This document shows positions 45,903 through 54,706 of a stretch of DNA of 64,000 bases, piece by piece. The DNA is from Paracoccaceae bacterium. GTDB taxonomy: Bacteria > Pseudomonadota > Alphaproteobacteria > Rhodobacterales > Rhodobacteraceae. Position numbers and translations under genes: made by a program. Every line of letters starts with the position of its first letter. The stretch's first letter is position 1. The notes under the pieces are model-generated. The model ran no database searches and was not told the origin of the DNA. It worked only from the letters and a program-made list of their open reading frames with translations. The DNA lies in NCBI GenBank assembly GCA_020832445.1, contig JAFIEO010000022.1, positions 62,001 through 126,000 on the forward strand. The letters run 5' to 3'.

Positions 45903-47145
45903 CTATTTTCCCCGACCGCCTACATGGTCGGCATACCTGGCCAGTTGTCCCATCAACACCTGCCCGACCGTACGTTCGTGCCGCGCGCAGAATTCCTGCC
46001 AGACAGCACCGAAGGGCAGGTCGTGAATTTCCTGCTGCACCAAAAGGCGTGTGGTGTAATCCAGCCGGTCCTCGGCCTGACGCAGCATCGCCCAAGGCTG
46101 TACAACGCCTGAAGCAGGGCCTTTTGCGTGTTGCGTGTACCGATCACCCAAGCGGCAGTGCGGCTGATCGTGGCATCGAAAAAATCCAGCCCAATGCGGG
46201 TGCGGCCCAACAGATCCGCGCTGACCAGTTCTTGCGCCATTGCCAGCACATCATCATTCAATGTCACCACATGGTCACTGTCCCACCGCATTGGACGAGA
46301 GACATGCAACAGCAATTCATCGACCGACAGCGCCGCCGCAGATACCTTGTCGGCCACGGATTCGGTGGGGTGGAAATGCCCCATATCCAGACACAACATA
46401 AGCCCCTTGCGAATGGCATATCCCAGATAGAATTCATGGCTGCCGATTGTGCAGGCCTCGACACCGATACCAAACAGCTTGGATTCGACCGCATCACGCA
46501 TATATTTGCGCGGCAGGGGCTTTTCCAGCATCCGGTCCAGCGAATGCTCCAGCCTGCGTCGCGCCGCCATGCGGTCAGCGGGGGTATCCTTGTAGCCGTC
46601 GGGCACCCAGATGTTATTGGCCGCGGATGACCCAAGCGCGGCCCCCATGCCGGCTGCAATCTCGCGCGCGCGACGGCCATGTTCCACCCAGAAATCGCGA
46701 ATGCCCGCGTCGGGGTGGCTAAGGGTCAGGTTGTCATCAGCTTTGGGGTGGGCAAAGAATGTCGGGTGAAATCCAGCCCCAAACCGTGACCCCGCGCCCA
46801 GTCCACCCACGGGGCGAAATGCACAAGCTCTATCGCGTCGCGGTCGGGGGACTGGTCTGTGTCCAGATAGCAGGCATGCAGGTTCAACCTGTGCCGCCCC
46901 GGAATAAGGCCAAAGGCAAATTCAAGATCGGCGCGCAATTCATCCGGTGTGTGGGCGCGACCGGGGTGGTTGCCAGTGGCCTGAATACCCCCGCCCGAAC
47001 CGGCGTCCTGCATCTCGAAGCCGCGCACATCATCGCCCTGCCAGCAATGCACCGAAATTGATATATCCGACAGCCGCGCAAGTGCCGTGTCGGTATCGAC
47101 ACCCCATGCTGCAAACTGTTCCTGCGCGTGTTTGTAATGTGTCAT
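45903..47145 (-). pseudogene. rhaA: L-rhamnose isomerase pseudogene (two frameshifts)
   Basis: Three frames together give a full-length rhamnose isomerase: residues from MTHYKHAQEQFAAWGVDTDTAL in frame one, FFAHPKADDNLTLSHPDAGIRDFW to NTQKALLQAL in frame two, and QPWAMLRQAEDRLDYTTRLL to the stop in frame three. The first break is a one-base loss near 46767 (GLDF then PTFFAHP) and the second a one-base loss near 46101. Catalytic-domain sequence is otherwise well preserved, so inactivation is recent or the breaks are sequencing errors. No other rhamnose genes are nearby. Confidence 0.85.
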
Positions 47146-47157
47146 GCCGGCCCCCCC

Positions 47158-47435
47158 TAGTCACCTGAATCTGAAGTTCCTGCCAGTGTTTTCTGGCAGA
47201 ACCTTTTGACGGAAGCCAGGATTTCGTCGGCGGACTTGACCCATTTGTAGGGCTTGGGGTTCTCGTTGTGGGCGTCGATGAATGCCGCGATGTCGGCTTC
47301 GAGTTCCGCGACGGAGCGGTGAACGCCGCGCTCCTCGTCGCTGAGTGCAATCGCAATAGATGCCCGACCCCGCATGCCATACCCCCCCCAAATTTGCCTC
47401 ACATCAATGATGGCAAATTTGGTTCCGGGTGACTA
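47158..47435 (-). mobile_element. MITE-sized IS630 deletion derivative
   Basis: 278 bp bounded by imperfect inverted repeats beginning TAGTCACC at both ends, with the TA expected of IS630 target duplication. On the minus strand it still encodes MRGRASIAIALSDEER (transposase N-terminus) fused directly to VHRSVAELEADIAAFIDAHN and PKPYKWVKSADEILASVKRF (transposase C-terminus). The catalytic DDE domain is deleted. It sits 12 bp upstream of the rhaA start. Confidence 0.82.
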
Positions 47436-47508
47436 ACGCTGCGAAGCATATCGAGGAATTGCTGAAATACGCATATCTGCTATAGATAAATAGATCAACA
47501 AAACACCT

Positions 47509-48381
47509 ATACACTGGGACCACTGGCGCAGCTTCATCGCCGTCACCGAACAGGGCAGCCTGTCGGGGGCCGCGCGCGTTCTGGGGCTGACGCAGCCCAC
47601 GATAAGCCGTCATATTGACCTTTTGGAACAGGCCACAGGTGCCACGCTGTTTCTACGTTCACAGCAAGGTCTGGCGCTTAGTGATCTTGGGCGACAATTG
47701 CTGCCGCAAGCGCGCGCCATGGCCGCGTCCGCCGCCGCGCTGGAACGCAACGCATCAGGCCCGATTGATGCGGCGCGCGGGATTGTACGGCTGACGGCAA
47801 GCGCGGTGGTGGGCGCGCAAATACTGCCCGCAGTGCTGGCCCCGCTTCTGGCCGCTCATTCAGGGCTGGAAGTGGAACTGGTGCTGACAAATCGCAACGA
47901 AGACCTGTTGCAGCGCGAAGCCGACCTGGCCGTGCGGATGGTGCGCCCCGTACAGGCCGCCATAGTCGCGCGCAAGATTGCCGATGTGCGGATCGGGCTG
48001 TTTGCACACATGCGCTATCTGCAAGAACGCGGGACACCGCAAACCATGGCGGAACTTGCAGGCCATGTGCTGATCGGTGCAGACCGGGACAGCATGGCAT
48101 TGGCTGCGCTGGCAAATGCAGGAATTGCCCGCCGGATGATGCGCTTTCGCTGCGACGATGAGGGCGCGCAGATCAACGCCATCCGGGCAGGCATGGGCAT
48201 CGGCGCGCTACAGGCAGGGATCGCGCGCAAGGATGCCGGCCTGCGCCCGGTTCTGGCCGACGCGCTGTCCGTCGGGCTTGAATGCTGGCTGGCCCTGCAC
48301 GAAGACCAGCGCAACAACGCGCGGGTGCGTCTGGTCGCCGACCATCTGGCACAGCATCTGCCGGCGGCGCTGATGGCATAG
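47509..48381 (+). CDS. LysR-family regulator lacking a standard start codon
   Basis: About 290 aa if translation starts at ATA 47509, giving I/M-HWDHWRSFIAVTEQGSLSG, the usual LysR beginning. The helix-turn-helix (AARVLGLTQPTISRHIDLLEQ) and the effector-binding domain are intact. Between the in-frame TAG at 47491 and the HTH there is no ATG, GTG or TTG; the first TTG (47623) is inside the HTH. Either a rare ATA/ATC start is used or a start-codon mutation has silenced the gene. It is next to the IS630 derivative and divergent from the rhaA pseudogene. Confidence 0.65.
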   Translation: MHWDHWRSFIAVTEQGSLSGAARVLGLTQPTISRHIDLLEQATGATLFLRSQQGLALSDLGRQLLPQARAMAASAAALERNASGPIDAARGIVRLTASAVVGAQILPAVLAPLLAAHSGLEVELVLTNRNEDLLQREADLAVRMVRPVQAAIVARKIADVRIGLFAHMRYLQERGTPQTMAELAGHVLIGADRDSMALAALANAGIARRMMRFRCDDEGAQINAIRAGMGIGALQAGIARKDAGLRPVLADALSVGLECWLALHEDQRNNARVRLVADHLAQHLPAALMA

Positions 48382-48567
48382 CACCAAACAAGGGCGCCGT
48401 GCCGCATTGCCACATGCGCAGCGCTGTTTTCAGACGGCTTGCCGGTATCATGGCGACAGAAAACAGCAGTTGGCGCAGCATCAGGTCAGGCGCTGGAAAC
48501 CCGATCATCCCTGGTGTACCCACAGGCCATGATGGCGCAAACACAATCCGCCGGGAAGTAGACGGAC

Positions 48568-49761
48568 ATGAAGCATGACACCCATATCGCCATCGCAGGT
48601 GCCGGAATCGGCGGGTTGGCCGCAGCCGCAGCACTTGCGCAAGCAGGGCATCGCGTGGTGGTCTTTGACCAGTTTGTTGAGGCCCGCCCTGTGGGGTCGG
48701 GGCTGGTTATCCAGCCTGTGGGCCTGAATGTTCTGCATCAGATTGGTGCGGGCGATGCAGCCCTTGCGCGGGGCACGCGCATTCACCGCATGCTGGGCCA
48801 TGAAGCGGATGGCGGCCATCGTGTTCTGGATGTGCATTATGATCGCCCCGGCGGGGCGCGCTTCGGGCTGGGCATTCATCGCGCAGCGCTTTTTGCGGTA
48901 TTGCTGGACGCGGCAATCAGCGCAGGGGCAGAAATTGTCACCGGACATAAGGTGACAGGGCAACATGACCGGCGGCTGTATTTTGAGGGGCGCAAGGATG
49001 CCGGACCGTTCCAGATGATCATCGACGCCAGTGGCGCACGTTCGCCCTTGTCACCACTGCGCGCCAAACCGCTGGGATATGGCGCGCTTTGGGCGACGGT
49101 GGACTGGCCTGAGCAGACCGGCCTGCCATGTGATGAACTGCGCCAGATTTATCGCCAGGCATCGCGGATGTTGGGCGTGCTGCCCATAGGCACCCTGCCC
49201 GGCGACAGGGCACAAAAGGCCGCGATCTTCTGGTCGCTTCCCGCGTCAAGTCATGAAAACTGGCGCGAAAACGGCATTCGGAAATGGCAGGCAGAAGCCG
49301 CTGCACTCTGGCCGGAATACGCGCCATTTGCAGACCAGATCACCGAACCGGAACAGATGGCGATGGCGCGCTACAGCCACGGCACATTGCGCAAACCATG
49401 GGGCCAGGGCATTGTCCATATCGGCGATGCGGCCCACCGCGCCAGTCCGCAACTTGGGCAAGGCGCGAATATGGCGCTGCTGGATGCATGGGCACTGGCG
49501 CAGGCGTGGGAACATGCGCAGGGGGATGGCGCGCGCGCAATGCAGCTATATGCACGGGCACGGCGCTGGCATGTGCGCATCTATCAAACGATGAGCTGGG
49601 CCTTCACCCCGCAATACCAGTCGGACAGTCGCATTCTGCCTGTGCTGCGTGACCGGCTGTTGTTTCCGATGTCGATGGTGCCCCCGCTTCCACATATTCT
49701 AAGCCGACTTGTCTGCGGGGATCTTATTCCCCCGCATGGCATTGAACGTCCGCGAAAATGA
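48568..49761 (+). CDS. FAD-dependent monooxygenase (UbiH/salicylate hydroxylase-like)
   Basis: 397 aa. The FAD-binding GxGxxG motif is IAGAGIGGLAAAAALA at residues 8-22, and the second FAD motif is HIGDAAHRASPQLGQGANMALLDA near residues 285-308. The substrate-binding domain is in between. Family members hydroxylate aromatic rings using NAD(P)H and O2. No aromatic-degradation genes are adjacent, so the substrate is unknown. A strong terminator follows. Confidence 0.85.
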   Translation: MKHDTHIAIAGAGIGGLAAAAALAQAGHRVVVFDQFVEARPVGSGLVIQPVGLNVLHQIGAGDAALARGTRIHRMLGHEADGGHRVLDVHYDRPGGARFGLGIHRAALFAVLLDAAISAGAEIVTGHKVTGQHDRRLYFEGRKDAGPFQMIIDASGARSPLSPLRAKPLGYGALWATVDWPEQTGLPCDELRQIYRQASRMLGVLPIGTLPGDRAQKAAIFWSLPASSHENWRENGIRKWQAEAAALWPEYAPFADQITEPEQMAMARYSHGTLRKPWGQGIVHIGDAAHRASPQLGQGANMALLDAWALAQAWEHAQGDGARAMQLYARARRWHVRIYQTMSWAFTPQYQSDSRILPVLRDRLLFPMSMVPPLPHILSRLVCGDLIPPHGIERPRK

Positions 49762-49800
49762 ACCCGACGGATATATTCAGAAGATATTGCAAAAAGTAGC

Positions 49801-49829
49801 ACGGGCGCCCGAACAGATCGGGCGCCCGT
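49801..49829. terminator. Bidirectional intrinsic terminator
   Basis: A perfect 10-bp stem ACGGGCGCCC/GGGCGCCCGT with a 9-base loop. It sits between the converging monooxygenase and PRC-barrel genes. ATTTTG follows on the plus strand and, a few bases away, CTTTTT on the minus strand. Confidence 0.8.
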
Positions 49830-49881
49830 GATTTTGTCATACGGACCGCGGCTTTATGATTTTGCCACAGCTTTGGGCCTG

Positions 49882-50442
49882 TCAGTCCAGCGGCGCCAGT
49901 GGTTCATTCGCGCCATTGGTGACCACTGGTGCAGGCGCGTCCGTGCGTTCGCGGAACACATATTCAGGCGCTTCATCGGCTTGCTCGCGCGTCATATCCA
50001 GCTGAATCTCGCGCGCATCAAAGTCGATCTCCAGTTCGTCAAAGCGCACTGCAATCTGTTTCGCGCCGATACCCAGAAAACCACCGACAGACAGGATTGC
50101 GGCGGTGATCGTGTTCGTCTCCTGATCGATGATCAGGTCACCGATGTTGCCGATGCTTTCATCCTGAGGCGAACGGACAGTCGTGCCCGTGATCCAGTCT
50201 ACCCGCAACTCGTTCGGGGCCTGCTGCTGAACAATGGTGTCGCCTGCCGGTTCCGGTGCAGGTTCAGCACTGGCCCCTTCATCTGCGGGTTCATCCATAT
50301 CCAGGGCATCACCGGACATGGTGTCGGTTTGTTCACCAACAAGGGGGTCTGCCTGATCAGGTGTCGCGGGCGCATCTTGCGCAAGTGCCGATCCAAACAG
50401 AAACGGAACGACAAGGGATGAAGTTAAAAGTAGTCTTTTCAT
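49882..50442 (-). CDS. Exported PRC-barrel domain protein
   Basis: 186 aa. Signal peptide MKRLLLTSSLVVPFLFGSALAQ, then an acidic, Pro- and Ala-rich linker (residues about 23-80). The PRC-barrel follows: VDWITGTTVRSPQDESIGNIGDLIIDQETNTITAAILSVGGFLGIG (residues about 84-130). Such periplasmic PRC-barrel proteins are common in alphaproteobacteria; function is not established. Confidence 0.85.
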   Translation of the reverse strand: MKRLLLTSSLVVPFLFGSALAQDAPATPDQADPLVGEQTDTMSGDALDMDEPADEGASAEPAPEPAGDTIVQQQAPNELRVDWITGTTVRSPQDESIGNIGDLIIDQETNTITAAILSVGGFLGIGAKQIAVRFDELEIDFDAREIQLDMTREQADEAPEYVFRERTDAPAPVVTNGANEPLAPLD

Positions 50443-50739
50443 GATAACCTCCTATTTCGGCGGGATACTGCCCCCCTTTTGAGGAAGACCTTCCGCCCTG
50501 TTATCACAACCCTGACATGCACATTCCGGTTTCCTTGCCACCACGGATGTCGGCGGGGATTTGCCGATTTGGGTCATGAAGGGGCCGCAAATTCCGGCGG
50601 CTGCGGCTTTGGAACAAGCCCTGAAACAGGCAGCCCTGATTTCGCAAGTGTGCCGAAATTAAGCAAATGAATACAAATTCTTAAATGACATTGCGCTGCC
50701 TTCAGATATGCATTTCGCTGCAATAGCCTTGCCGGTTCC

Positions 50740-51204
50740 TTACCGATTTTTCAGACCGCTCATCTGTCGGCTTCCAAGCCAGTAGCGTGGCCCCGCCCCC
50801 ATGCGTCCGGCGCGATCATGTGGATTGGACAGGGCGCATGTGTTCAGCGACAGGCAACCGCAGCTTATGCAATCCGACAGGCCAGCCTTAAGCCGCTGAA
50901 GTTCGGCGATCCGGTCATCAATCCGCTGGGTCCAGCTGTTCGACAGGCGGGACCAGTCATCGCCCTTCGGTACCCTGTCCGTGGGCAGTTTGGCCAATTC
51001 CTGCCCGATTTCGTCCAGACTAAGGCCCACACGTTGGGCAAACACAATAAACGCCACCCGCCGCAGCATCGAGCGCGGGAACCTGCGTTGTCCACCGTCG
51101 CGCCGTTCTGCGGTAATCAAACCTAGGCTTTCATAATAGCGCAATGCCGAAGCCTGAACGCCACTTCGCCGAACCATTTCTTGCATGCTGATGACTGTTT
51201 CCAT
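50740..51204 (-). CDS. soxR: SoxR: redox-sensing MerR-family regulator
   Basis: 154 aa starting at METVISMQEMVRRSGV. The MerR-type DNA-binding region (ASALRYYESLGLITAERRDGGQRRF) is followed by a dimerisation helix and the [2Fe-2S] ligand set C-x2-C-x-C-x5-C (CISCGCLSLNTC, near residues 116-127) diagnostic of SoxR. A sox-box promoter sits directly upstream, so it is likely autoregulated. No soxS is expected in alphaproteobacteria. The frame open to 51606 is not used. Confidence 0.93.
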   Translation of the reverse strand: METVISMQEMVRRSGVQASALRYYESLGLITAERRDGGQRRFPRSMLRRVAFIVFAQRVGLSLDEIGQELAKLPTDRVPKGDDWSRLSNSWTQRIDDRIAELQRLKAGLSDCISCGCLSLNTCALSNPHDRAGRMGAGPRYWLGSRQMSGLKNR

Positions 51205-51226
51205 GCTGAGAATATGGGCCAATTCA

Positions 51227-51257
51227 TAATTAAGCTCAAGTAAACTTAAGAATGTAA
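51227..51257 (-). promoter_or_regulatory. Sox box and 19-bp-spacer promoter of soxR
   Basis: The dyad CTCAAGTAAACTTAAG (51235-51250) has seven-base arms with one mismatch and closely matches the E. coli sox box core CTCAAGT-N2-ACTTGAG. On the minus strand it lies between TTACAT (-35, 51252-51257) and TAATTA (-10, 51227-51232) with exactly 19 bp between them, the long spacer used by MerR-family regulated promoters. The transcript would start about 15 bases before the soxR ATG. Confidence 0.8.
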
Positions 51258-51369
51258 TGCGAAACGCAGTGGCGCCGTGAAACCTGCGTTTGCTATGTCG
51301 TAGTTTATACCGTGCTGTCGCAAATTCTGTGCATATGCTGCCTTTGCAATAAGAAGGTGCTGGACAAAG

Positions 51370-51729
51370 ATGGATGGAAAATTTCTTGTTTTCGTGAATT
51401 TTTCGATTGTGGCAAAAGATGTTTCCACGACGCTGGAACAGATGGGCGTGGGCATTCCGATGGTTGCCGGAACCGAGGAAGAAGCGCTTGCCCTGATGGC
51501 GGATCTGGCCGACGGCGCATCGCTGCGGCTTGCTGTTGTGCAATTGTCGCCAGAGGCCTTTTTGCACAGCGCTTTGCGACCGCAACTGGAACAACGCGGT
51601 GCGCATGTCATCCTATTGCATGATGGCGTGCATATATCCGAAACCCCGCCGCCTTATGCAGTGCTGGCCGTGCCATTTTTCACCGAGGATCTGGAACAGA
51701 TGGTGACAGGCTTCGCCACACGCCTATAG
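51370..51729 (+). CDS. Degenerate receiver-like protein
   Basis: 119 aa. The alternation of strands and helices follows a response-regulator receiver domain (FLVFVNFS; LAVVQLSP; HVILLHDG; YAVLAVPFFTEDLEQMV), but the acidic pair after strand 1 and the phospho-acceptor Asp after strand 3 (Gln in VVQLSP) are missing. It is divergent from soxR and shares that promoter region, and its last 6 bases overlap the end of the Crp/Fnr gene. Family assignment is by pattern only. Confidence 0.6.
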   Translation: MDGKFLVFVNFSIVAKDVSTTLEQMGVGIPMVAGTEEEALALMADLADGASLRLAVVQLSPEAFLHSALRPQLEQRGAHVILLHDGVHISETPPPYAVLAVPFFTEDLEQMVTGFATRL

Positions 51730-52470
51730 AAGCGGGCGATCGGGCGGCGGTGATGTATCGGCCAACGCAAGTTCCGACAGCGCATTGGCATCACGTATTT
51801 GCAGCACACCGTGTTCCCAGGTGACAAGCGGGCGCAGCCGCGCAAGGGTCTTGTTGGTGTGAACCAGTGACAACCCAAGCGCGTCGGCCAGATCACGCTG
51901 CTTGAACGGAAACTGCGCCAACCCGTCCGGTGCCAGACCAACAGCCGCCAGCCGTCGATGAATTTTTAAAAGCGCCCACGCGATGCGTTGCGGTGCAGTG
52001 CGCTGGCCCAAGGTGGCGATGGTCTCATTCAGGAAATGCTCTTCTACGGCGGCAATCCATGTCAAGGCATATGCCCGTGACGGGTTGTTGCGAAACAGAT
52101 CGGCCAGCTTGCGTTTTTCAAACCGGCACAGCACCATCGTGCTTGCCGCTATGGCCGAAGTTGCGGCCCCGCCCGCCAGCATGGCCTGAAACCCAACCAG
52201 ATCACCGGGAAAAATGAAATTCACCAACTGCCGCTCGCCATTGGGCAGGTGCTTGAACCGCGCCCCCTGACCTTCGCGCGCGGTGAAGAAATAATCCGTC
52301 TCATCCCCTTCGTGATAAAGTGCTGCGCCGGGTGACAAAGTCACCTCGCCTGCGCGGAATTCCATCATGAAATGCAGATCTTCCGGGGTGAATGGCGTAA
52401 ACAGGTCATGCTTGCGCAAGGGACATATCTGGCAAGGGTGCATGGGGTCGTTTACCTGAAGGGCGGTCAA
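51724..52470 (-). CDS. Crp/Fnr-family transcriptional regulator
   Basis: 248 aa (or 239 aa from MHPCQICPLRKHD). A cNMP-binding beta-barrel (LSPGAALYHEGDETDYFFTAREGQGARFKHLPNGERQL) is followed by the dimer helix and a winged helix-turn-helix (FKQRDLADALGLSLVHTNKTLARLR, near residues 195-220). The N-terminal CQIC pair recalls Fnr, but a full four-Cys iron-sulphur set is not seen. Targets unknown. Confidence 0.88.
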   Translation of the reverse strand: MTALQVNDPMHPCQICPLRKHDLFTPFTPEDLHFMMEFRAGEVTLSPGAALYHEGDETDYFFTAREGQGARFKHLPNGERQLVNFIFPGDLVGFQAMLAGGAATSAIAASTMVLCRFEKRKLADLFRNNPSRAYALTWIAAVEEHFLNETIATLGQRTAPQRIAWALLKIHRRLAAVGLAPDGLAQFPFKQRDLADALGLSLVHTNKTLARLRPLVTWEHGVLQIRDANALSELALADTSPPPDRPLL

Positions 52471-52500
52471 GGAGTGCTGCGAAAGGATGGCGCGCCCTGT

Positions 52501-52610
52501 GGTGCGGTGTCAAGTCCGCACCCGCTGTATGCGCGGCAACCCGATCACCCTGGGGATATGAAACGCGCAGGCACGTCACACCGGTCTGGCGGCGGGGGCA
52601 TCGCCCTCGC
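52501..52610 (+). ncRNA. Candidate structured leader, SAM-clan riboswitch-like
   Basis: Upstream of the EamA transporter. Elements resembling the SAM-IV/SAM-clan core occur in order: GTCAAGTCC (52509-52517), CCGC-7-GCGG hairpin and GCGGCAACCC (52532-52541). CGGTG (52505-52509) can pair with CGCTG (52523-52527) as the SAM-IV P2 arm does. A second strong hairpin (GCGGGGGC/GCCCTCGC, 52592-52610) stands 58 bases before the start codon and could be an expression platform. Recognition is by eye; the P1 helix is weak. Confidence 0.4.
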
Positions 52611-52667
52611 ATCCTGATCGCAGCTCTGATAGCACAGGCAGATAAACACATATCAGGGGGACGCAGG

Positions 52668-53552
52668 ATGCGCAGCGCCGCTGTTTTGAACGCACGCGAA
52701 ACACCATTGGCAATCCTGACCATTTGCGCGGGCGTGGCCTTTCTGGTGGCAAATGACGCAGTCGCCAAACTGCTGACGGACCGCTATGCCCCCATCCAGA
52801 TTGTGTTTTTGCGCAATCTGATCGCCGTGCCCATCATTGCCGCAGTGATCATGCTGGCCTTTGGCAAAGCCACGTTGCATACAAACCATCTGCGCCTGCA
52901 TGCGCTGCGCGGGGCGCTGATGGTTGTGGGCGCATGGCTTTATTTTACAGCGCTGATGTATATGCCTTTGGCCGAAGCGACAGCGCTGGTCTTCTCGGCG
53001 CCAATTTTCATCACGGCCCTGTCGGTGCCCCTTCTGGGCGAACATGTCGGCTGGCGGCGCTGGGGTGCGGTGCTGCTGGGTTTTGTGGGGGTGCTGGTCA
53101 TTGTGCGTCCGGGCAGTGCGGCGTTTCAGTTGGCCGCACTGTTGCCGGTGGGCACGGCGCTGTGCTATGCCATATTCATGATCAGTGCCCGCTGGATTGA
53201 CCGCGCTGAACGATTGTGGACCATGATGCTGTTCGCCATGCTGTTTCCGTTGCTGTATTCGGCCCCCTTTGCCGTCGCCAACTGGACACCGGTGCAAGCG
53301 GGTGACATGGCCTTGTTTGTCGCAATCGCGGTTTTCGGCAGCCTTGGCCTTGCGCTGATCGGGCAGGCCTTTCGCATGGCCCCTGCCGCCATCGTGGCCC
53401 CGTTTGACTATACCGCGTTGATCTGGGCCACCGGGCTGGGCTGGCTGATCTGGGGCGATATTCCAATGCTCTGGACCATTCTGGGCGCGGCGATCATTGT
53501 ATCAAGCGGGATCATCATCATCCTGCGCGAGGCAAAGCAGACGTCATCATGA
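52668..53552 (+). CDS. EamA/DMT-family transporter
   Basis: 294 aa, ten membrane helices in two EamA repeats (repeat one about residues 13-140, repeat two about 150-285). Typical pieces: FLRNLIAVPIIAA, ALRGALMVVGAWLYFTALMYMPLAEATALVFSAPIFI and LLGEHVGWRRWGAVLLGFVGVLVIVRPG. The family includes SAM-uptake carriers, so the leader candidate upstream makes sulphur or SAM-related transport worth testing. Substrate is otherwise unknown. Confidence 0.88.
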   Translation: MRSAAVLNARETPLAILTICAGVAFLVANDAVAKLLTDRYAPIQIVFLRNLIAVPIIAAVIMLAFGKATLHTNHLRLHALRGALMVVGAWLYFTALMYMPLAEATALVFSAPIFITALSVPLLGEHVGWRRWGAVLLGFVGVLVIVRPGSAAFQLAALLPVGTALCYAIFMISARWIDRAERLWTMMLFAMLFPLLYSAPFAVANWTPVQAGDMALFVAIAVFGSLGLALIGQAFRMAPAAIVAPFDYTALIWATGLGWLIWGDIPMLWTILGAAIIVSSGIIIILREAKQTSS

Positions 53553-53703
53553 CGGGCTGGTCGCAAAGCGCGGAAAATATAGCTAGGGTTCTGGCGGGAA
53601 GACAGGAAATCATATGGCCACGACCTGCCCGCCGCGTTCCAGAACACCATCACTGCGCAGGGCGCGCAATGCTGTATATGCAACCCGTTGCGGGGGCGAT
53701 GTG

Positions 53704-54264
53704 ATGCGCGCGCGGCCCCCCGAAGGTGATTTCCGCTTCATCGCGCTGGACGTGGAAACCGCATGCAGGGATGCCGCCAGCATCTGCCAGATCGGGCTGG
53801 CCTGCGTCTGGCCGGACAACCGGATTGATACATTCTCGACACTGGTGAACCCCTGCACGGATTTTGATGCGTTCAACATCCGCCTGCACGGGATTGGTCC
53901 GGTTCATGTTGCCACCGCCCCCCGCTTTGATCAGGTGCTGGAGGTGCTGTTGCCGCTTTTGTCGTGCCACCATCTTGTTCAACACAGCAATTTCGACAAG
54001 CAGGCCGTGAACGCTGCCAGCCGCACCTATGGAAGGGACGCCCCTGATTTTCGCTGGTCGGACAGTGTCAAAATCGCACGGCGGGCATGGCCGGAACTTA
54101 GGGGAAATGGCGGGCATGGTCTGGGTAACCTGAAGAAGGTTCTGAACCTTGATTTCAGGCACCATGACGCGGGCGAGGATGCACGCGCCGCCGCGCAGGT
54201 GGTCTTGCATGCCGAAGCGCGTCTTGGCCTGCCGTTTGACGCGTTGATCAAACCGGCGCGCTAG
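53704..54264 (+). CDS. 3'-5' exonuclease (DnaQ/DEDD family)
   Basis: About 186 aa from ATG 53704 (MRARPPEGDFRFIALDVET); an ATG at 53614 would add 30 Arg- and Pro-rich residues and is less likely. ExoI motif: FIALDVETA with Asp and Glu; ExoII region: LVQHSNFDKQAVN; ExoIII: HDAGEDARAAAQV. Similar to the epsilon proofreading fold but stand-alone, so a role in DNA repair or RNA processing is possible. Confidence 0.82.
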   Translation: MRARPPEGDFRFIALDVETACRDAASICQIGLACVWPDNRIDTFSTLVNPCTDFDAFNIRLHGIGPVHVATAPRFDQVLEVLLPLLSCHHLVQHSNFDKQAVNAASRTYGRDAPDFRWSDSVKIARRAWPELRGNGGHGLGNLKKVLNLDFRHHDAGEDARAAAQVVLHAEARLGLPFDALIKPAR

Positions 54265-54325
54265 AACCACCCCACAGCCGAAAATGACGGCTGGAGCCTG
54301 ACCCAGAACCTGCTACTGTTTGGTG

Positions 54326-54706
54326 ATGTTTCGTTTCTTCGATCTTCTGGGCCGCTCAAGCGCGATGAATGCGCTTGATGACGCATTTCGGGCATTCGGG
54401 GTGCATCCGATGCTTGTGCCGGACCCTGTGAAGCTGACCGTCATGCAGCTATACAAAACGCAAGTCGCGGCACTGGGACGAAAGGCCGCTTTTGCGCAAG
54501 CCGCCCAACTGCTTGCCTATTGCATTCTGGGCCATGAACAGTTTGCATCAAACAATGGCACGGACATTGCCGACCAGACCGAACACCGTGTGGACGAGGC
54601 CATCACTGACGGGACCTCGCGCGACGCAAAACTAATTCTACTGGCTGTTCATTCTGGCCTGATTTCGCCTGAAATCGCTGATTTGGTCGATGTCGATGAC
54701 GACTGA
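54326..54706 (+). CDS. Conserved-looking small protein of unknown function
   Basis: About 126 aa from ATG 54326 (MFRFFDLLGRSSAMNALDDAF). Mostly helical: a middle segment KAAFAQAAQLLAYCILGHEQF and a C-terminal acidic tail (DLVDVDDD). No signal peptide, membrane segment or catalytic motif. It follows the exonuclease by 61 bp with a small hairpin (CAGCCG/CGGCTG) in between. Confidence 0.65.
   Translation: MFRFFDLLGRSSAMNALDDAFRAFGVHPMLVPDPVKLTVMQLYKTQVAALGRKAAFAQAAQLLAYCILGHEQFASNNGTDIADQTEHRVDEAITDGTSRDAKLILLAVHSGLISPEIADLVDVDDD

Noticed and set aside
53610..53879. 89-aa minus-strand frame with a plausible C-terminus (VAYTALRALRSDGVLERGG)
   Set aside because: Two thirds of it is antisense to the exonuclease and there is no N-terminal signal; it remains a curiosity affecting only the choice of exonuclease start.
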